This document shows positions 16,963 through 26,657 of a stretch of 51,289 nucleotides of DNA, piece after piece. Positions within the stretch are counted from its first letter, which is position 1. Each line of letters opens with the position of its first letter. Position numbers and translations under genes: made by a program. Source of the stretch: JAYPWI01 sp038135065 (GTDB taxonomy: Bacteria; Actinomycetota; Acidimicrobiia; Acidimicrobiales; Poriferisodalaceae); the NCBI GenBank assembly GCA_038135065.1, contig JAYPWI010000027.1, forward strand, positions 1-51,289, in the 5' to 3' direction. The notes under the pieces were generated by a model. The model searched no databases. It had not been told where the DNA came from and saw only the letters and a program-made list of their open reading frames with translations.

Positions 16963-18210
16963 ATGGATCCGACGTATTCAGCGGAGGCCGACGCATATCG
17001 GGACAAGATCCAGGCCTTTCTGGCCGAGCACCTCCCGGCTGACTGGTCCGGGCTGCGTGGGGTACCCCCCGATCAACGGGAGGAGTTCGTCGCCCAGTGG
17101 CGGCAGCTGTTGGGCGAACACCAGCTCATCGCCCCGGCCTGGCCCATCGAGTACGGCGGTGGTGGCCTGTCGGCCATCGAGCGGGTCATCCTCCACGAAG
17201 AGTTCGCCAAGGCCGGGGTCCCTGCCGGGGGAGCGAACGACGGGTTCGGTATCGGCATGATCGGCCCCACCCTGATGGTGATGGGCTCCGAGGAGCAGAA
17301 GAAGCAGTTCCTGCCCCGCATCCTGTCCGGGGAGGACCGCTGGTGTCAGGGGTACTCCGAGCCCAACTCGGGTTCTGACCTGGCATCGCTGGGTACCCGG
17401 GCGGTGGCGGACGGCGACGAATGGATCATCAACGGGCAGAAGATCTGGACGTCGGAAGGGCACACGGCCAACTGGATCTTCGTCCTGTGTCGCACCGACG
17501 CCACGGCCCCGAAGCACCGGGGGATTTCCTTCCTTCTGTGCCCCATGGATCAGCCCGGTATCGAGGTACGGCCCATCATCAACATGGCGGGCAGCCACGA
17601 CTTCAACGAGGTGTACTTCACCGACGCCCGCACCCACATCGACAACGTGATCGGTGGCGCCAACGAAGGGTGGCGGGTGGCCAATCAGCTGTTGGCCTAC
17701 GAGCGGGGTGATGACGCGACCACCGTGTCCCTGCGCATGCAGGGGGTGCTCGACCGCCTCCTCGATGTCGCCCGCCGGACGGGAAAGATCGACGACCCCG
17801 TCGTCCGCCAAGACCTTGCCTGGTGCCACTCCAAGGTGGAGATCCTGCGGTACCTGGGGCTGCGTTCGCTCACCCAGGTGCTGTCCAACGCGGTGCTGGG
17901 CCCCGAGAGCTCGATCAACAAGCTGCTCTGGACCGAGTTGTTCCAGCGGATGACCGAGATCGGCACCAACCTGTTCGGGGCCGAGGCCACCGCCCCAGAC
18001 GGCGAGTCGCCTCTGTCGCCGGTGTTCACCGAGACGACGGGCGACCCTCGGTCGTCGCGGGCCATGGTGGATCACCTTTTCGGTGCTCGGCCCGCGTCGA
18101 TCTACTCGGGCTCGAACGAGATCCAGCGGAACATCGTCGGGGAGCGGGTGTTGGGCTTGCCGAAAGAGCCCAGGGCCGATGAGGGCCCGTGGAACGAAAC
18201 CCGCCGCTGA
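16963..18210 (+). CDS. Acyl-CoA dehydrogenase (first of a tandem pair)
   Basis: A 415-residue FadE-type flavoprotein oxidising an acyl-CoA to its 2-enoyl form. Conserved parts are WPIEYGGGG near residue 60, the FAD/substrate segment GYSEPNSGSDLASL near residue 135, INGQKIWTS, and the C-terminal NEIQRNIVGERVLGLP. The usual EGT glutamate at the C-terminal position is replaced by SGS. A glutamate in LLAYERG near residue 245 is the alternative catalytic base, as in isovaleryl-type and steroid FadE enzymes. ATG 16963 follows GAGGGGGCTGGG, with a -10-like TATCGT at 16927-16932. The partner gene is 15 bp downstream; a heteromeric complex is plausible. Confidence 0.9.
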   Translation: MDPTYSAEADAYRDKIQAFLAEHLPADWSGLRGVPPDQREEFVAQWRQLLGEHQLIAPAWPIEYGGGGLSAIERVILHEEFAKAGVPAGGANDGFGIGMIGPTLMVMGSEEQKKQFLPRILSGEDRWCQGYSEPNSGSDLASLGTRAVADGDEWIINGQKIWTSEGHTANWIFVLCRTDATAPKHRGISFLLCPMDQPGIEVRPIINMAGSHDFNEVYFTDARTHIDNVIGGANEGWRVANQLLAYERGDDATTVSLRMQGVLDRLLDVARRTGKIDDPVVRQDLAWCHSKVEILRYLGLRSLTQVLSNAVLGPESSINKLLWTELFQRMTEIGTNLFGAEATAPDGESPLSPVFTETTGDPRSSRAMVDHLFGARPASIYSGSNEIQRNIVGERVLGLPKEPRADEGPWNETRR

Positions 18211-18225
18211 GGGGGAGTTGAGCCG

Positions 18226-19491
18226 ATGAGTGAAGCGCCCAGCGCCAGTCAGGGTGGACAGTCGGGCACCATCGCCACCGAGGTGCGGGCCTGGTTGGCC
18301 GACCACTGGGACCCCGCCCGTCCCCTCGGAGAGTGGTGGGCGGATCTTGCCGCATCGGGCTGGGGCTTTCCCCACTACCCGGTCGAATGGTCGGGGCGGG
18401 GACTCGGGTCCGACGACGCAGCCGTGGTCAGCGACGAACTCCGGCGGGCCGGGGCCTACGGGCCGCCCCTGGGGATTGCCACCATGATGGTCGGCCCCCT
18501 GTTGCTGGAGATGGGTTCCGAGGAGCAGAAGGCCCGCTGGCTGCCCGGGATCGTCGACGGTTCCGACATCTGGTGCCAGCTGTTCTCCGAGCCGGGGGCC
18601 GGGTCGGACCTGGCCGGTGTGGCCACCCGGGCCGTGCTCGACGGTGACCAGTGGATCATCAACGGGCAGAAGGTGTGGACCTCGGGCGGTCACTACGCCA
18701 AGCGGGCCATCCTGGTGGCCCGCACCGACCCATCGGTTCCCAAGCACCAGGGCCTGACCTTCTTCGTGATCGAAATGGACCAGCCGGGGGTCGAGGCCAG
18801 ACCGCTGGTCCAGATGACGGGAGACGCCGAGTTCAACGAGGTGTTCCTCACCGATGCCGTGGTCCCCAAGGAGAACGTGATCGGTGACGTCGGTCGGGGC
18901 TGGGGGGTGGCCGTCCGTCTGCTGTCCTACGAGCGAGGCTCCCTCGACCCCGAGGCGGAAGCCGGCATCCAGACCGACCTCGATCGCACCGCACCGGCCG
19001 GAGCGTTCGCATCGGGCGAACTCGACGACGGCACGGCCGGGTACATGCCCCGGGCCAGTGAGGCCTGGGACCTGCTGGTCGACCTGGCCCGCTCCACGGG
19101 GTCGGTCTCGGACCCGGTGCGCCGTCAGCGTCTCATGCAGCTGTACTCGTGGTTCGCCATCGGCCGGTACACGGGTCTGCGCGCAGCCGCCGACGCGGCG
19201 GCTGGCCGGCTCCCCGGGCCCGAGGTATCGCTGGGCAAGTTGGCCTCCGTCCGCAACATGCGGGCCTGGCGAGATCTGGCCCTCGAAATGCTCGGTCCCC
19301 GCGGTCAGCTGATGGGACCCGACAGCGCCCTCGACGGTCGTCTGGCCCACATCGCCTTGTCGGTGTCGGGCATGTCGATCGCCGGGGGCACCGATGAGAT
19401 CCAGCGGAACATCGTCGGCGAGCGGGTGCTCGGGTTGCCGGGCGAACCCCGGGTCGACAAGGACGTGGCCTTCCTCGACGTGCCCCGCTGA
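18226..19491 (+). CDS. Acyl-CoA dehydrogenase (second of a tandem pair)
   Basis: A 421-residue acyl-CoA dehydrogenase, parallel in layout to its upstream neighbour: FPHYPVEWSGRG near residue 45, FSEPGAGSDLAGV near residue 120, INGQKVWTSGGH, and the C-terminal DEIQRNIVGERVLGLP. Here GGT replaces the EGT motif, and Glu of LLSYERG near residue 235 is the candidate catalytic base. An insertion around residues 245-275 (a polar DPEAEAG-rich loop) distinguishes it from its partner. It has its own GGGGGAG ribosome site. Paired FadE genes of this sort act as alpha2-beta2 enzymes on steroid or bulky acyl-CoAs in other actinobacteria; the match here is inferred from arrangement only. Confidence 0.9.
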   Translation: MSEAPSASQGGQSGTIATEVRAWLADHWDPARPLGEWWADLAASGWGFPHYPVEWSGRGLGSDDAAVVSDELRRAGAYGPPLGIATMMVGPLLLEMGSEEQKARWLPGIVDGSDIWCQLFSEPGAGSDLAGVATRAVLDGDQWIINGQKVWTSGGHYAKRAILVARTDPSVPKHQGLTFFVIEMDQPGVEARPLVQMTGDAEFNEVFLTDAVVPKENVIGDVGRGWGVAVRLLSYERGSLDPEAEAGIQTDLDRTAPAGAFASGELDDGTAGYMPRASEAWDLLVDLARSTGSVSDPVRRQRLMQLYSWFAIGRYTGLRAAADAAAGRLPGPEVSLGKLASVRNMRAWRDLALEMLGPRGQLMGPDSALDGRLAHIALSVSGMSIAGGTDEIQRNIVGERVLGLPGEPRVDKDVAFLDVPR

Positions 19492-19535
19492 CGCCGTCCT
19501 CCCACATCGCCCAGATCGTGGCCCCCACCGTGGCC

Positions 19536-19541
19536 TACGAT
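19536..19541 (+). promoter_or_regulatory. Possible -10 of the amidohydrolase gene with palindrome at +1
   Basis: TACGAT at 19536-19541 would start transcription near 19548. A perfect 12-bp palindrome ACCTGGCCAGGT occupies 19548-19559, just before the GGAGGGAA ribosome site. This would suit a repressor site but may be chance. Confidence 0.35.
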
Positions 19542-19574
19542 GGGGAAACCTGGCCAGGTGATGGAGGGAACGAC

Positions 19575-21281
19575 ATGAGCAGCATCCTGATTCGTGGGGG
19601 CACGGTGTACGACGGGTCCGGTTCGCCCGGACGCCGAGCCGATGTGCTGGTGGTCGACGGTCGTATCGAGCGGATCATCGAGGGCGATGACCTCGCTAGT
19701 GCCGTGGAGGCCGACCAGGTGCTCGACGCCGACGGCTGCGTGGTGTCCCCGGGCTTCATCGACATCCACACCCACTACGACGCGCAGGTGTTCTGGGACC
19801 CGGCCCTCACCCCATCGTGCTTCCACGGGGTGACCACCGTGGTCGCTGGCAACTGCGGCTTCTCCATCGCTCCCATCCGGCCCGGCGATGCCCCCCTGAT
19901 GGCCAACACCATGGAGAAGGTGGAGGACATGAACCCAGCCACCCTCCTCGAGGGCGTGCCTTGGGATTTCGAGACCTTCCCCGAGTACCTCGAAGCGGTG
20001 CGGACCCGGGGCACCATGCTCAACTACGCGGCCTACATCGGCCACACGGCGGTCCGCCTGTACGCGATGGGCGACGAGGCGCTGGGTCGCCCGGCGGAGC
20101 CGGAAGAACTGGAGACCATGGCCGGGATCATCAAGGAGGCCATGGATGCCGGAGCGGTCGGGTTTGCGACCAGCTTCGCCCAAACCCATGTCNNNNNNNN
20201 NNCTCATGTCATGGCTGACGGCCAGAAGATCCCCAGCCGCTGGGCCGACCGGGCCGAGCTCGAGGCTCTGTTCCGGGCGGTGGCCGAGACGGGGAAGGGC
20301 ATCATCGGGGTGAACGGTGGTGACAACCTCTCCCTGCGGGACAACTACACCCTGCAGAAGCAGGTCGGTATTCCCTTCACCTACACCGCGGTGTTGACCA
20401 ACCCCAAGGGCGGCCACCTCAAGGCGATGGAGATCAACCGGCAGGGTTGGGAGGACGGCGCCGAAGTGTGGCCACAGGTGAGCTGCCGGCCCCTGACCTT
20501 CTCGATGACCCTGTTGGAGCCCTTCACCTTCAACACGAACCCGGTGTTCTCCGAACTGATGCCCGGCACCGTAGAGGAGCGGCGGGCCGCCTACGCCGAT
20601 CCGGCGTGGCGTGACCGGGCTCGCGAAGCCTGGGACCTGCCCAAGGCGCTGCGACCCCGCTGGTCCACCATCGAGATCATGATGTCGGCCGCCCACCCAG
20701 AGTTCGAGGGCCGTCGAATCTCCGACATCGCCGAAGAGCGGGGGGTGGATGCGTTCGATGCCCTCATGGACATCGCCGTGGACGAACCGGATCTGATGGT
20801 GCGTATCCGCATCGTGCTGGCCAACGACGACGAAGAGGGGGTGGCCATCCTGCTGCAGGACGAGCGCACCACCCTCGGGCTCTCCGATGCCGGCGCCCAC
20901 GTCGGTCAGCTGTGCGACGCCCCCCTGCCTACCGACTTGCTGGGGAACTGGGTGCGCGACCGGGGCGTGCTCCCCATGGAGACGGCCATCCGCAAGCTCA
21001 CCGGGCAGCAGGCCGACCTGTTCAAGTTCGAGGAGCGCGGCTACCTGCGCGAGGGCTACTGGGCGGACATCACCGTGTTCGATCCGGCCACCGTTTCCCC
21101 GGGGCCGGTTCGTCGGGTGCGGGACTTCCCCGCAGACTCCGAGCGCTTGACCGCCGACGCCCCGAGCGGGGTGCGTCATGTGCTGGTCAACGGCCAGCCC
21201 ATCCAGCGTGATGGCGCCTCGTTGGTCGACAGCATCGAAGGCCGTCCCGGTCAACTGGTCAAGCCCGGCCCCCGCACCTGA
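19575..21281 (+). CDS. N-acyl-D-amino-acid deacylase-type amidohydrolase (contains a 10-N gap)
   Basis: About 569 residues as written. TIM-barrel metallohydrolase of the D-aminoacylase branch. Metal-site landmarks are GFIDIHTHYDAQ near residue 63, GNCGFSIAP near residue 95 (the cysteine is a zinc ligand in the family) and LSDAGAHVGQL near residue 438. It hydrolyses an amide or cyclic amide, with D-amino-acid derivatives the family norm. ATG 19575 follows GGAGGGAA. N bases 20193-20202 interrupt the codons after THV. The flanking copies of CATGTC suggest the join is false; closing it gives THVMADGQKIPSR, close to the family consensus, six residues shorter. The long frame is otherwise intact. 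Confidence 0.87.
   Translation: MSSILIRGGTVYDGSGSPGRRADVLVVDGRIERIIEGDDLASAVEADQVLDADGCVVSPGFIDIHTHYDAQVFWDPALTPSCFHGVTTVVAGNCGFSIAPIRPGDAPLMANTMEKVEDMNPATLLEGVPWDFETFPEYLEAVRTRGTMLNYAAYIGHTAVRLYAMGDEALGRPAEPEELETMAGIIKEAMDAGAVGFATSFAQTHVXXXXHVMADGQKIPSRWADRAELEALFRAVAETGKGIIGVNGGDNLSLRDNYTLQKQVGIPFTYTAVLTNPKGGHLKAMEINRQGWEDGAEVWPQVSCRPLTFSMTLLEPFTFNTNPVFSELMPGTVEERRAAYADPAWRDRAREAWDLPKALRPRWSTIEIMMSAAHPEFEGRRISDIAEERGVDAFDALMDIAVDEPDLMVRIRIVLANDDEEGVAILLQDERTTLGLSDAGAHVGQLCDAPLPTDLLGNWVRDRGVLPMETAIRKLTGQQADLFKFEERGYLREGYWADITVFDPATVSPGPVRRVRDFPADSERLTADAPSGVRHVLVNGQPIQRDGASLVDSIEGRPGQLVKPGPRT
20193..20202. other. Assembly gap (10 N) with overlapping flanks
   Basis: CATGTC occurs just before the Ns (20187-20192) and again just after (20205-20210). 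Merging the copies removes 18 bases, keeps the reading frame and restores the expected amidohydrolase motif. This is therefore probably a scaffolding artefact, not missing DNA. Confidence 0.8.
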
Positions 21282-21365
21282 GGCCTCACCCGCTCTGGCC
21301 TAACCGCTCCGATTGCCGGGTTCGACACATCCGCCATCCCCAGGACCCCGGGCTCGCTGCGTTCC

Positions 21366-21395
21366 GCGGTCAACGGGTGAGTGTTCGTTGACCGC
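21366..21395. promoter_or_regulatory. Perfect 10-bp inverted repeat (candidate operator) upstream of the Mo-hydroxylase operon
   Basis: GCGGTCAACG (21366-21375), a 10-base spacer, then CGTTGACCGC (21386-21395). Half-site centres are 20 bp apart, two helical turns, suiting a dimeric regulator. It lies 39 bp before a TAGAAT -10. It could instead be a terminator stem for the amidohydrolase gene, but no T-run follows. Confidence 0.55.
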
Positions 21396-21433
21396 TGCCT
21401 CAAGTTCCCGGCACCCAGGACAGGTTGCTGCAG

Positions 21434-21439
21434 TAGAAT
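21434..21439 (+). promoter_or_regulatory. -10 of the Mo-hydroxylase/HyuA operon
   Basis: TAGAAT, 37 bases before the ATG at 21477, leaving a short leader that carries the GGGGGGTGAGGGG ribosome site. No good -35 at the usual distance, so activation through the upstream inverted repeat is possible. Confidence 0.5.
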
Positions 21440-21476
21440 CAGCGCCTGTTCGTGGGTCCTGCCGGGGGGTGAGGGG

Positions 21477-22345
21477 ATGCAGTTCTGCCGTGCCGGGTCG
21501 ATCGACGAGGCGGTCGCAGAGCTAGAGCATTGGGGTGACGACTGCCGGGTGTTGGCCGGTGGAACCGACCTCATGTTGCAATTCCGGCGCGGCGAGGTCG
21601 CCCCCGGCGCCCTTGTTCACATCGGACGGGTGGAGGCCCTTCGTGGGCTGTCGACCAACGGCGTCACCCGACTCGGTGCCCTGGCCACCCATTCCGAGCT
21701 CGGCTCGAGCACAGACCTGTGCGAGCGGCACCCTGCGCTGGTCCAGTCGGCCCGCACCGTCGGTGGTTGGCAGACCCAGGCCGTGGGGACTCTGGGAGGC
21801 AACATCTGCAACGGGTCGCCGGCCGCCGACACCATTGCGCCGCTGCTCGTCGCAGGCGCTCAGGTGGAGCTCCGCTCCGCTCGGGGCGACCGCCGCGTGG
21901 ACCTCGAGGACTTCCTGGTCGGGCGACGGACCACGGTTCGCGCTCCTGACGAGTTGCTCGTGGCCATCGAGGCGGACCCGCTGCCGTCTGACGGTGGCGA
22001 GGTCTACCTCAAGGTCGGTCGCCGTGGCGCCATGGACGTGGCCATCGTCGGGCTCGCTGTCCGCCTGCGAGTGGCCGAGGACGGGGTGGTCTCATCGGCC
22101 CGGGTCGCTCTGTGCTCGGCGGGGCCCGTCCCCTTCCGGGCAACCGGCGCCGAATCAATGCTCGTGGGCTCCCGAGCCGAGGTCGAAGCAGTGGATGCGG
22201 CAGGGGTCGCCCTCGTCGATGCGGCGTCGCCCATCGACGACGGGAGGGCCACGGCCCGCTACCGGTCGAGGGTGCTGTCGGGGCTGCTGGCCCGGGCCGT
22301 CAGTGCATGCATCGAAGTGGCAAGATCCCGAGGGGAGCAGGCCTG

Positions 22346-22346
<1 letters not shown>
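21477..22346 (+). CDS. Molybdenum hydroxylase, FAD-binding subunit (CoxM/XdhB type)
   Basis: A 289-residue medium subunit of the xanthine dehydrogenase/CO dehydrogenase family. Flavin-binding motifs are visible: LAGGTDLM near residue 25 and GTLGGNICNGSPAADTIAP near residue 108, followed by the CO_deh_flav_C-like tail. It passes electrons from the iron-sulfur subunit to an acceptor. ATG 21477 begins MQFCRAGS and has GAGGGG directly upstream; the longer frame would remove the leader. Its stop TGA overlaps the next ATG by one base. First gene of a five-gene operon. Confidence 0.9.
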
Positions 22347-22818
<472 letters not shown>

Positions 22819-22822
<4 letters not shown>

Positions 22823-25101
22823 GCGCCGTGGGCCTCAGCGTCCCCCGCAGCGATGCCGAGGCCAAGGTGCGGGGCAGCGCCACCTTCGGGGTGGACCTCG
22901 CAGTGCCCGGAATGCTCCACGCCCGGATCCTTCGGTCGCCCGTTGCGGCGGGCACCATTCGTTCCATCGACACCACCGCCGCCCGGGCGCTGCCCGGGGT
23001 CCACGACGTGGTCACCGCAGCTGACGGCCCCGGCGGGCGCACGGGGGTGATCGTGTTCGACATCCCCTTCCTGGCCCGGGACTATGTGGCCTACGAAGGC
23101 GAGCCCATTGCGCTCGTGGCGGCGGAGACGGCCCAGATCGCCGACGCCGCAGTAGCCCTCATCGACCTCCACATCGACGAGGTCGCGCCGGTTGCCACGC
23201 TCGAGCAGGCCATGGCCCCTGGTGCCCGTCTGGTCCACCCATCGTGGGCCGACTTCGGGACGGCCGGTGGGGCTCAGTTCGGGCGTGACGGCAACCTGGT
23301 TGCCGAGGTGTTCTCCGATCCTGGTGATGTCGATGCAGCCTTCGAAGTCGCGGATCTCGTCATTGAGGACACGTACCGCAATCCCCGCCAGTACCAGGCC
23401 TATCTCGAGCCGAAGATGGCGCTCGCCACATACGAGGCCGGGCGCTACACCATCCAGGTCTCCCATCAGTTCCCCTTCCGGCTGCGGGACCGGGTGGCCC
23501 AAGTGCTCCAGGTCGCCCCGTCGGCCGTTCGGATCATCGGCCATCACATCGGTGGAGGGTTCGGCGCCAAGCTCGATGTGGGCCTCGAGGCATTCGCAGC
23601 CATGCTCGCCCGGCGGTGCGGTCGGCCGGTCCGTATGGTCAACAACCACGACGAGGAGCGTCTGGCCGCTCCCTGCCGGGCCAACGCAGAGATCCGGGTA
23701 CGATCGGCGGTGCGTCGCGATGGCGCAATCTTGGCTCACGACGTCGATGTGGTGTTCGACAGCGGCGCCTACGCCAACAACGGGCCTGCCCTGTCGAGCA
23801 TCCCGATGTTCATGTTCGGGTCGATCTACCGGGCCGGCACGGCACGCATCCGGACCCGCAACATCTACACCAACACCGCTCCGACCGGTGCCTATCGGGG
23901 GGTCAACGGCCCCTACCTGGTGTTCGCCATGGAACGGCACATGGACCACATTGCTAACGAGCTCGGCATCGACCGCCGAGCCTTCCGGCTGGCCTCCCTG
24001 GCTGACGACGGTCACCTGATGCGCAACGGTCAGCCTCTCGAAGAACTGTCCATTCTCCGCGAGGCGTTCGATCTCGTCGAGGAACGGGCGCCGTGGGCCG
24101 AACAGGGTAAGGGTCCTCTGCGCGGCGTCGGGATCGCCGCCGCGGTGTGGCTGACCAACCCCATGCCGGCTCAGGCCACGGTGAAGCTCAACGAGGACGG
24201 CACCCTCGGGGTGATCACCTCGGCCACCGACAACGGTTCGGGGGCGGTGACCACAGGACTTCGCCAAATCGCAGCCGAAGGCCTGGGGCTGACTGCAGAT
24301 CGAGTGGTGGTCACCATGCCCGACACCGACCTCACGGGCTACGACGCAGGGTCCCAGGGGAGCCGCACCACCCATGTGGTGGGTCGGGCGGTGCGAGACG
24401 CCACCACCTCGGTCAGGGACCTGGTGCTCGAGACCGCGGCGTCCATGCTCGAGGCGGCCCCCGACGACCTTGTGGTCGAGGAGGGATCCGTCCACGTGGC
24501 AGGGGTACCTGCTCGCAGCGTCACCCTCGCCCAGGTCGGCCAGACTGCCACCTCTTCCCGGGGCCCGATTGCCGCTACTTCCTCCTACGTGACCCCGTCA
24601 CCGCCCTACGACCCGCTGTGCACGCCGGGCATGCTGTTCTCCGCTTGGCCGACTCCGACGTACCACGTCCACTTGGCAGAGGTGGAAGTCGATCCGGTGA
24701 CGGGGCAGGTCACGGTGGATCGGTACGTGGTGTGTCAGGAGGTTGGTCGGGCCATCAACCCCGACGCCGTGCAGGGTCAGGTCCAGGGAGCGGTCGCCCA
24801 GGGACTCGGCTATGCCCTCTGGGAGCGAATGGACCTTCAGGAAGGCGTCTACGTGCAGCGGAGCTTCGAGACCCACGGCCTACCCCTGGCCTGTGACGTG
24901 CCCGCGGTCGAGATGATTCTCATGGAACATCCCGAAGAGGCGGGCCCGTACGGGGCGAAGGGGGTCGCCGAACCACCGATCGTGCCGGTGGCTGCCGCGA
25001 TCGCCAATGCGGTGGCCGACGCCGTCGGGGCACCGATCGATCAACTCCCCATCACTGCGGACGTGGTGCTCGACGCGATCGAGAGGGCGGCGTGCGCGTA
25101 G
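22819..25101 (+). CDS. Molybdenum hydroxylase, molybdopterin-binding catalytic subunit (CoxL/XdhA type)
   Basis: A 760-residue large subunit carrying the Mo-molybdopterin cytosine dinucleotide. GGGFGAK (residues 245-251) and GAYRGVNG (357-364) are cofactor loops; Glu718 in KGVAEP is the catalytic glutamate that starts hydroxylation. The active-site loop is AYRG, not the AYRCSFR of true CO dehydrogenase, so it hydroxylates an organic, probably N-heterocyclic or aldehyde, substrate. ATG 22819 overlaps the CoxS stop as ATGA; the longer frame upstream lies inside CoxS. It overlaps the hydantoinase gene by 10 bp. Mo-cofactor maturation genes are not in the window. Confidence 0.93.
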
Positions 25102-26657
25102 GGGTCGACGTCGGTGGTACGAACACCGATGCCGTGGTGATGGACGGTATGTCCGTAGTGGGTTCGGTGAAGGCCCCCACGACGGCGGATGTCACCGGCG
25201 GCATCGTTGCCGCCCTCTCCGCCCTCGTTGCCGGCGGAAGCCTGCGTCCGGCGCAGGTCACTGCGGTCATGATCGGCACCACCCACTTCACCAACGCAGT
25301 AGTGGAGGGGAAGCGTCTCGTGCCGACCGCCGCAGTGCGTCTCGGGCTGCCGGCGACGCGCTCGTTGCCTCCCTTCGTCGACTGGCCGCATCGGCTGCGT
25401 GCCGTGCTCGGCCACCACGTCTATCTGTGCCATGGAGGCCACGAGTTCGACGGGCGTCCCATCAGCCCGATGGACCATGACGAGTTGCGGCGGGCTGCTG
25501 CCGACCTAGCGGCCAAGGGCATCCGCTCCGTCGCCGTGTCCTCGGTGTTCTCACCGGTCAACGACGAACTCGAGGTCGAGGCGGCCGAGGTGCTGCTCTC
25601 CGAGGTCGACGATCTCGACATCAGCCTGTCCCAGGAGATCGGCCGCCTGGGGCTGCTCGAGCGAGAGAACGCCACGATCATGAACGCCTGCCTCAGGCCT
25701 CTGGCCGTGCACACCATCGACGCCTTCCAGCAGGCCCTTGACGAACTCGGGCTGGGGTGTCCGCTGCACGTCAGCCAGAACGACGGCACGTTGATGAACG
25801 CAGACGCAGCACGCCGCTACCCGGTGGCCACCTTCGCCTCTGGGCCAACTAACTCGATGCGCGGCGCCGCATTTCTCAGTGGTGTCCGTGATGGGGTGGT
25901 GGTCGATGTCGGGGGTACCACGGCTGATATTGGGGTGTTGGTCAGCGGCTTCCCCCGGGAGGCGTCGTCGGCGGTCGACATCGGCGGGGTCCGCACTAAC
26001 TTCCGGATGCCCGACGTGCTTTCCCTCGGCCTGGGCGGGGGGAGCATCGTCCGCCATGGCGACGGGGCTCTGACCGTGGGTCCCGACAGCACGGGGTTCG
26101 AGCTGCGATCCCGCGCCCTGGTGTTTGGGGGAAGCGAGCTGACGGCTACCGACATCGCCGTGGCAGCAGGCCTGGCCGATATCGGTGACCGTTCACTGGT
26201 TGACCATCTCGAACCGGGTTTGGTTGCCGCAGCCGTCGACCGGATGCAGGTGTCCTTGGCTGAGGCGATCGAGCAGATGAAGACCTCGGCCGACCCGGTT
26301 CCCGTTGTGGTGGTGGGCGGTGGGGGAGTGCTTGTGCACAACGACATCGAGGGGGCATCGGAGACGATCCGGCCCGAGCATTTCGCGGTGGCCAACGCCA
26401 TCGGGGCCGCCATCGCCCAGGTGGGAGCCGAAACCGACCGCATTTATTCCTTGGCCACGATGAGCCGAGAGGCGGCGCTTGACGATGCCCGGGCGGGCAC
26501 CATCGAGCGTGCGGTAGCAACGGGAGCGGATCGGGCCACTGTGGAGATCGTCGACGTGGAGGAGGTCCCACTTGCCTACCTGCCGTCGAACGCCGTACGC
26601 ATCAGGGTGAAAGCGGTCGGCGACCTGATGCTGGAACAGAAGGGTGTCCAGACATGA
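25092..26657 (+). CDS. Hydantoinase/oxoprolinase family protein (HyuA type, about 520 residues)
   Basis: A 521-residue ASKHA-fold protein. VDVGGTNTDAVV at residue 5 and VVDVGGTTADIGVL near residue 275 are the two phosphate-binding loops; VVVVGGGG near residue 413 is the adenosine region. Relatives open cyclic amides such as hydantoin or 5-oxoproline with ATP. It is the short form that commonly occurs beside DUF917 genes, and a DUF917 gene is present about 1 kb downstream on the other strand. There is no HyuB subunit. GTG 25092 is the start, overlapping the Mo subunit by 10 bp. Substrate inferred: a cyclic imide or lactam made by the Mo hydroxylase. Confidence 0.87.
   Translation: MRVGVDVGGTNTDAVVMDGMSVVGSVKAPTTADVTGGIVAALSALVAGGSLRPAQVTAVMIGTTHFTNAVVEGKRLVPTAAVRLGLPATRSLPPFVDWPHRLRAVLGHHVYLCHGGHEFDGRPISPMDHDELRRAAADLAAKGIRSVAVSSVFSPVNDELEVEAAEVLLSEVDDLDISLSQEIGRLGLLERENATIMNACLRPLAVHTIDAFQQALDELGLGCPLHVSQNDGTLMNADAARRYPVATFASGPTNSMRGAAFLSGVRDGVVVDVGGTTADIGVLVSGFPREASSAVDIGGVRTNFRMPDVLSLGLGGGSIVRHGDGALTVGPDSTGFELRSRALVFGGSELTATDIAVAAGLADIGDRSLVDHLEPGLVAAAVDRMQVSLAEAIEQMKTSADPVPVVVVGGGGVLVHNDIEGASETIRPEHFAVANAIGAAIAQVGAETDRIYSLATMSREAALDDARAGTIERAVATGADRATVEIVDVEEVPLAYLPSNAVRIRVKAVGDLMLEQKGVQT

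Noticed and set aside
16978..19350. 790-codon minus-strand frame
   Set aside because: It is the shadow of the two acyl-CoA dehydrogenase genes on the plus strand.
19548..19559. 12-bp palindrome ACCTGGCCAGGT as a firm operator
   Set aside because: Palindromes of this length are expected several times by chance in 51 kb of GC-rich DNA; kept only as a note at the promoter.
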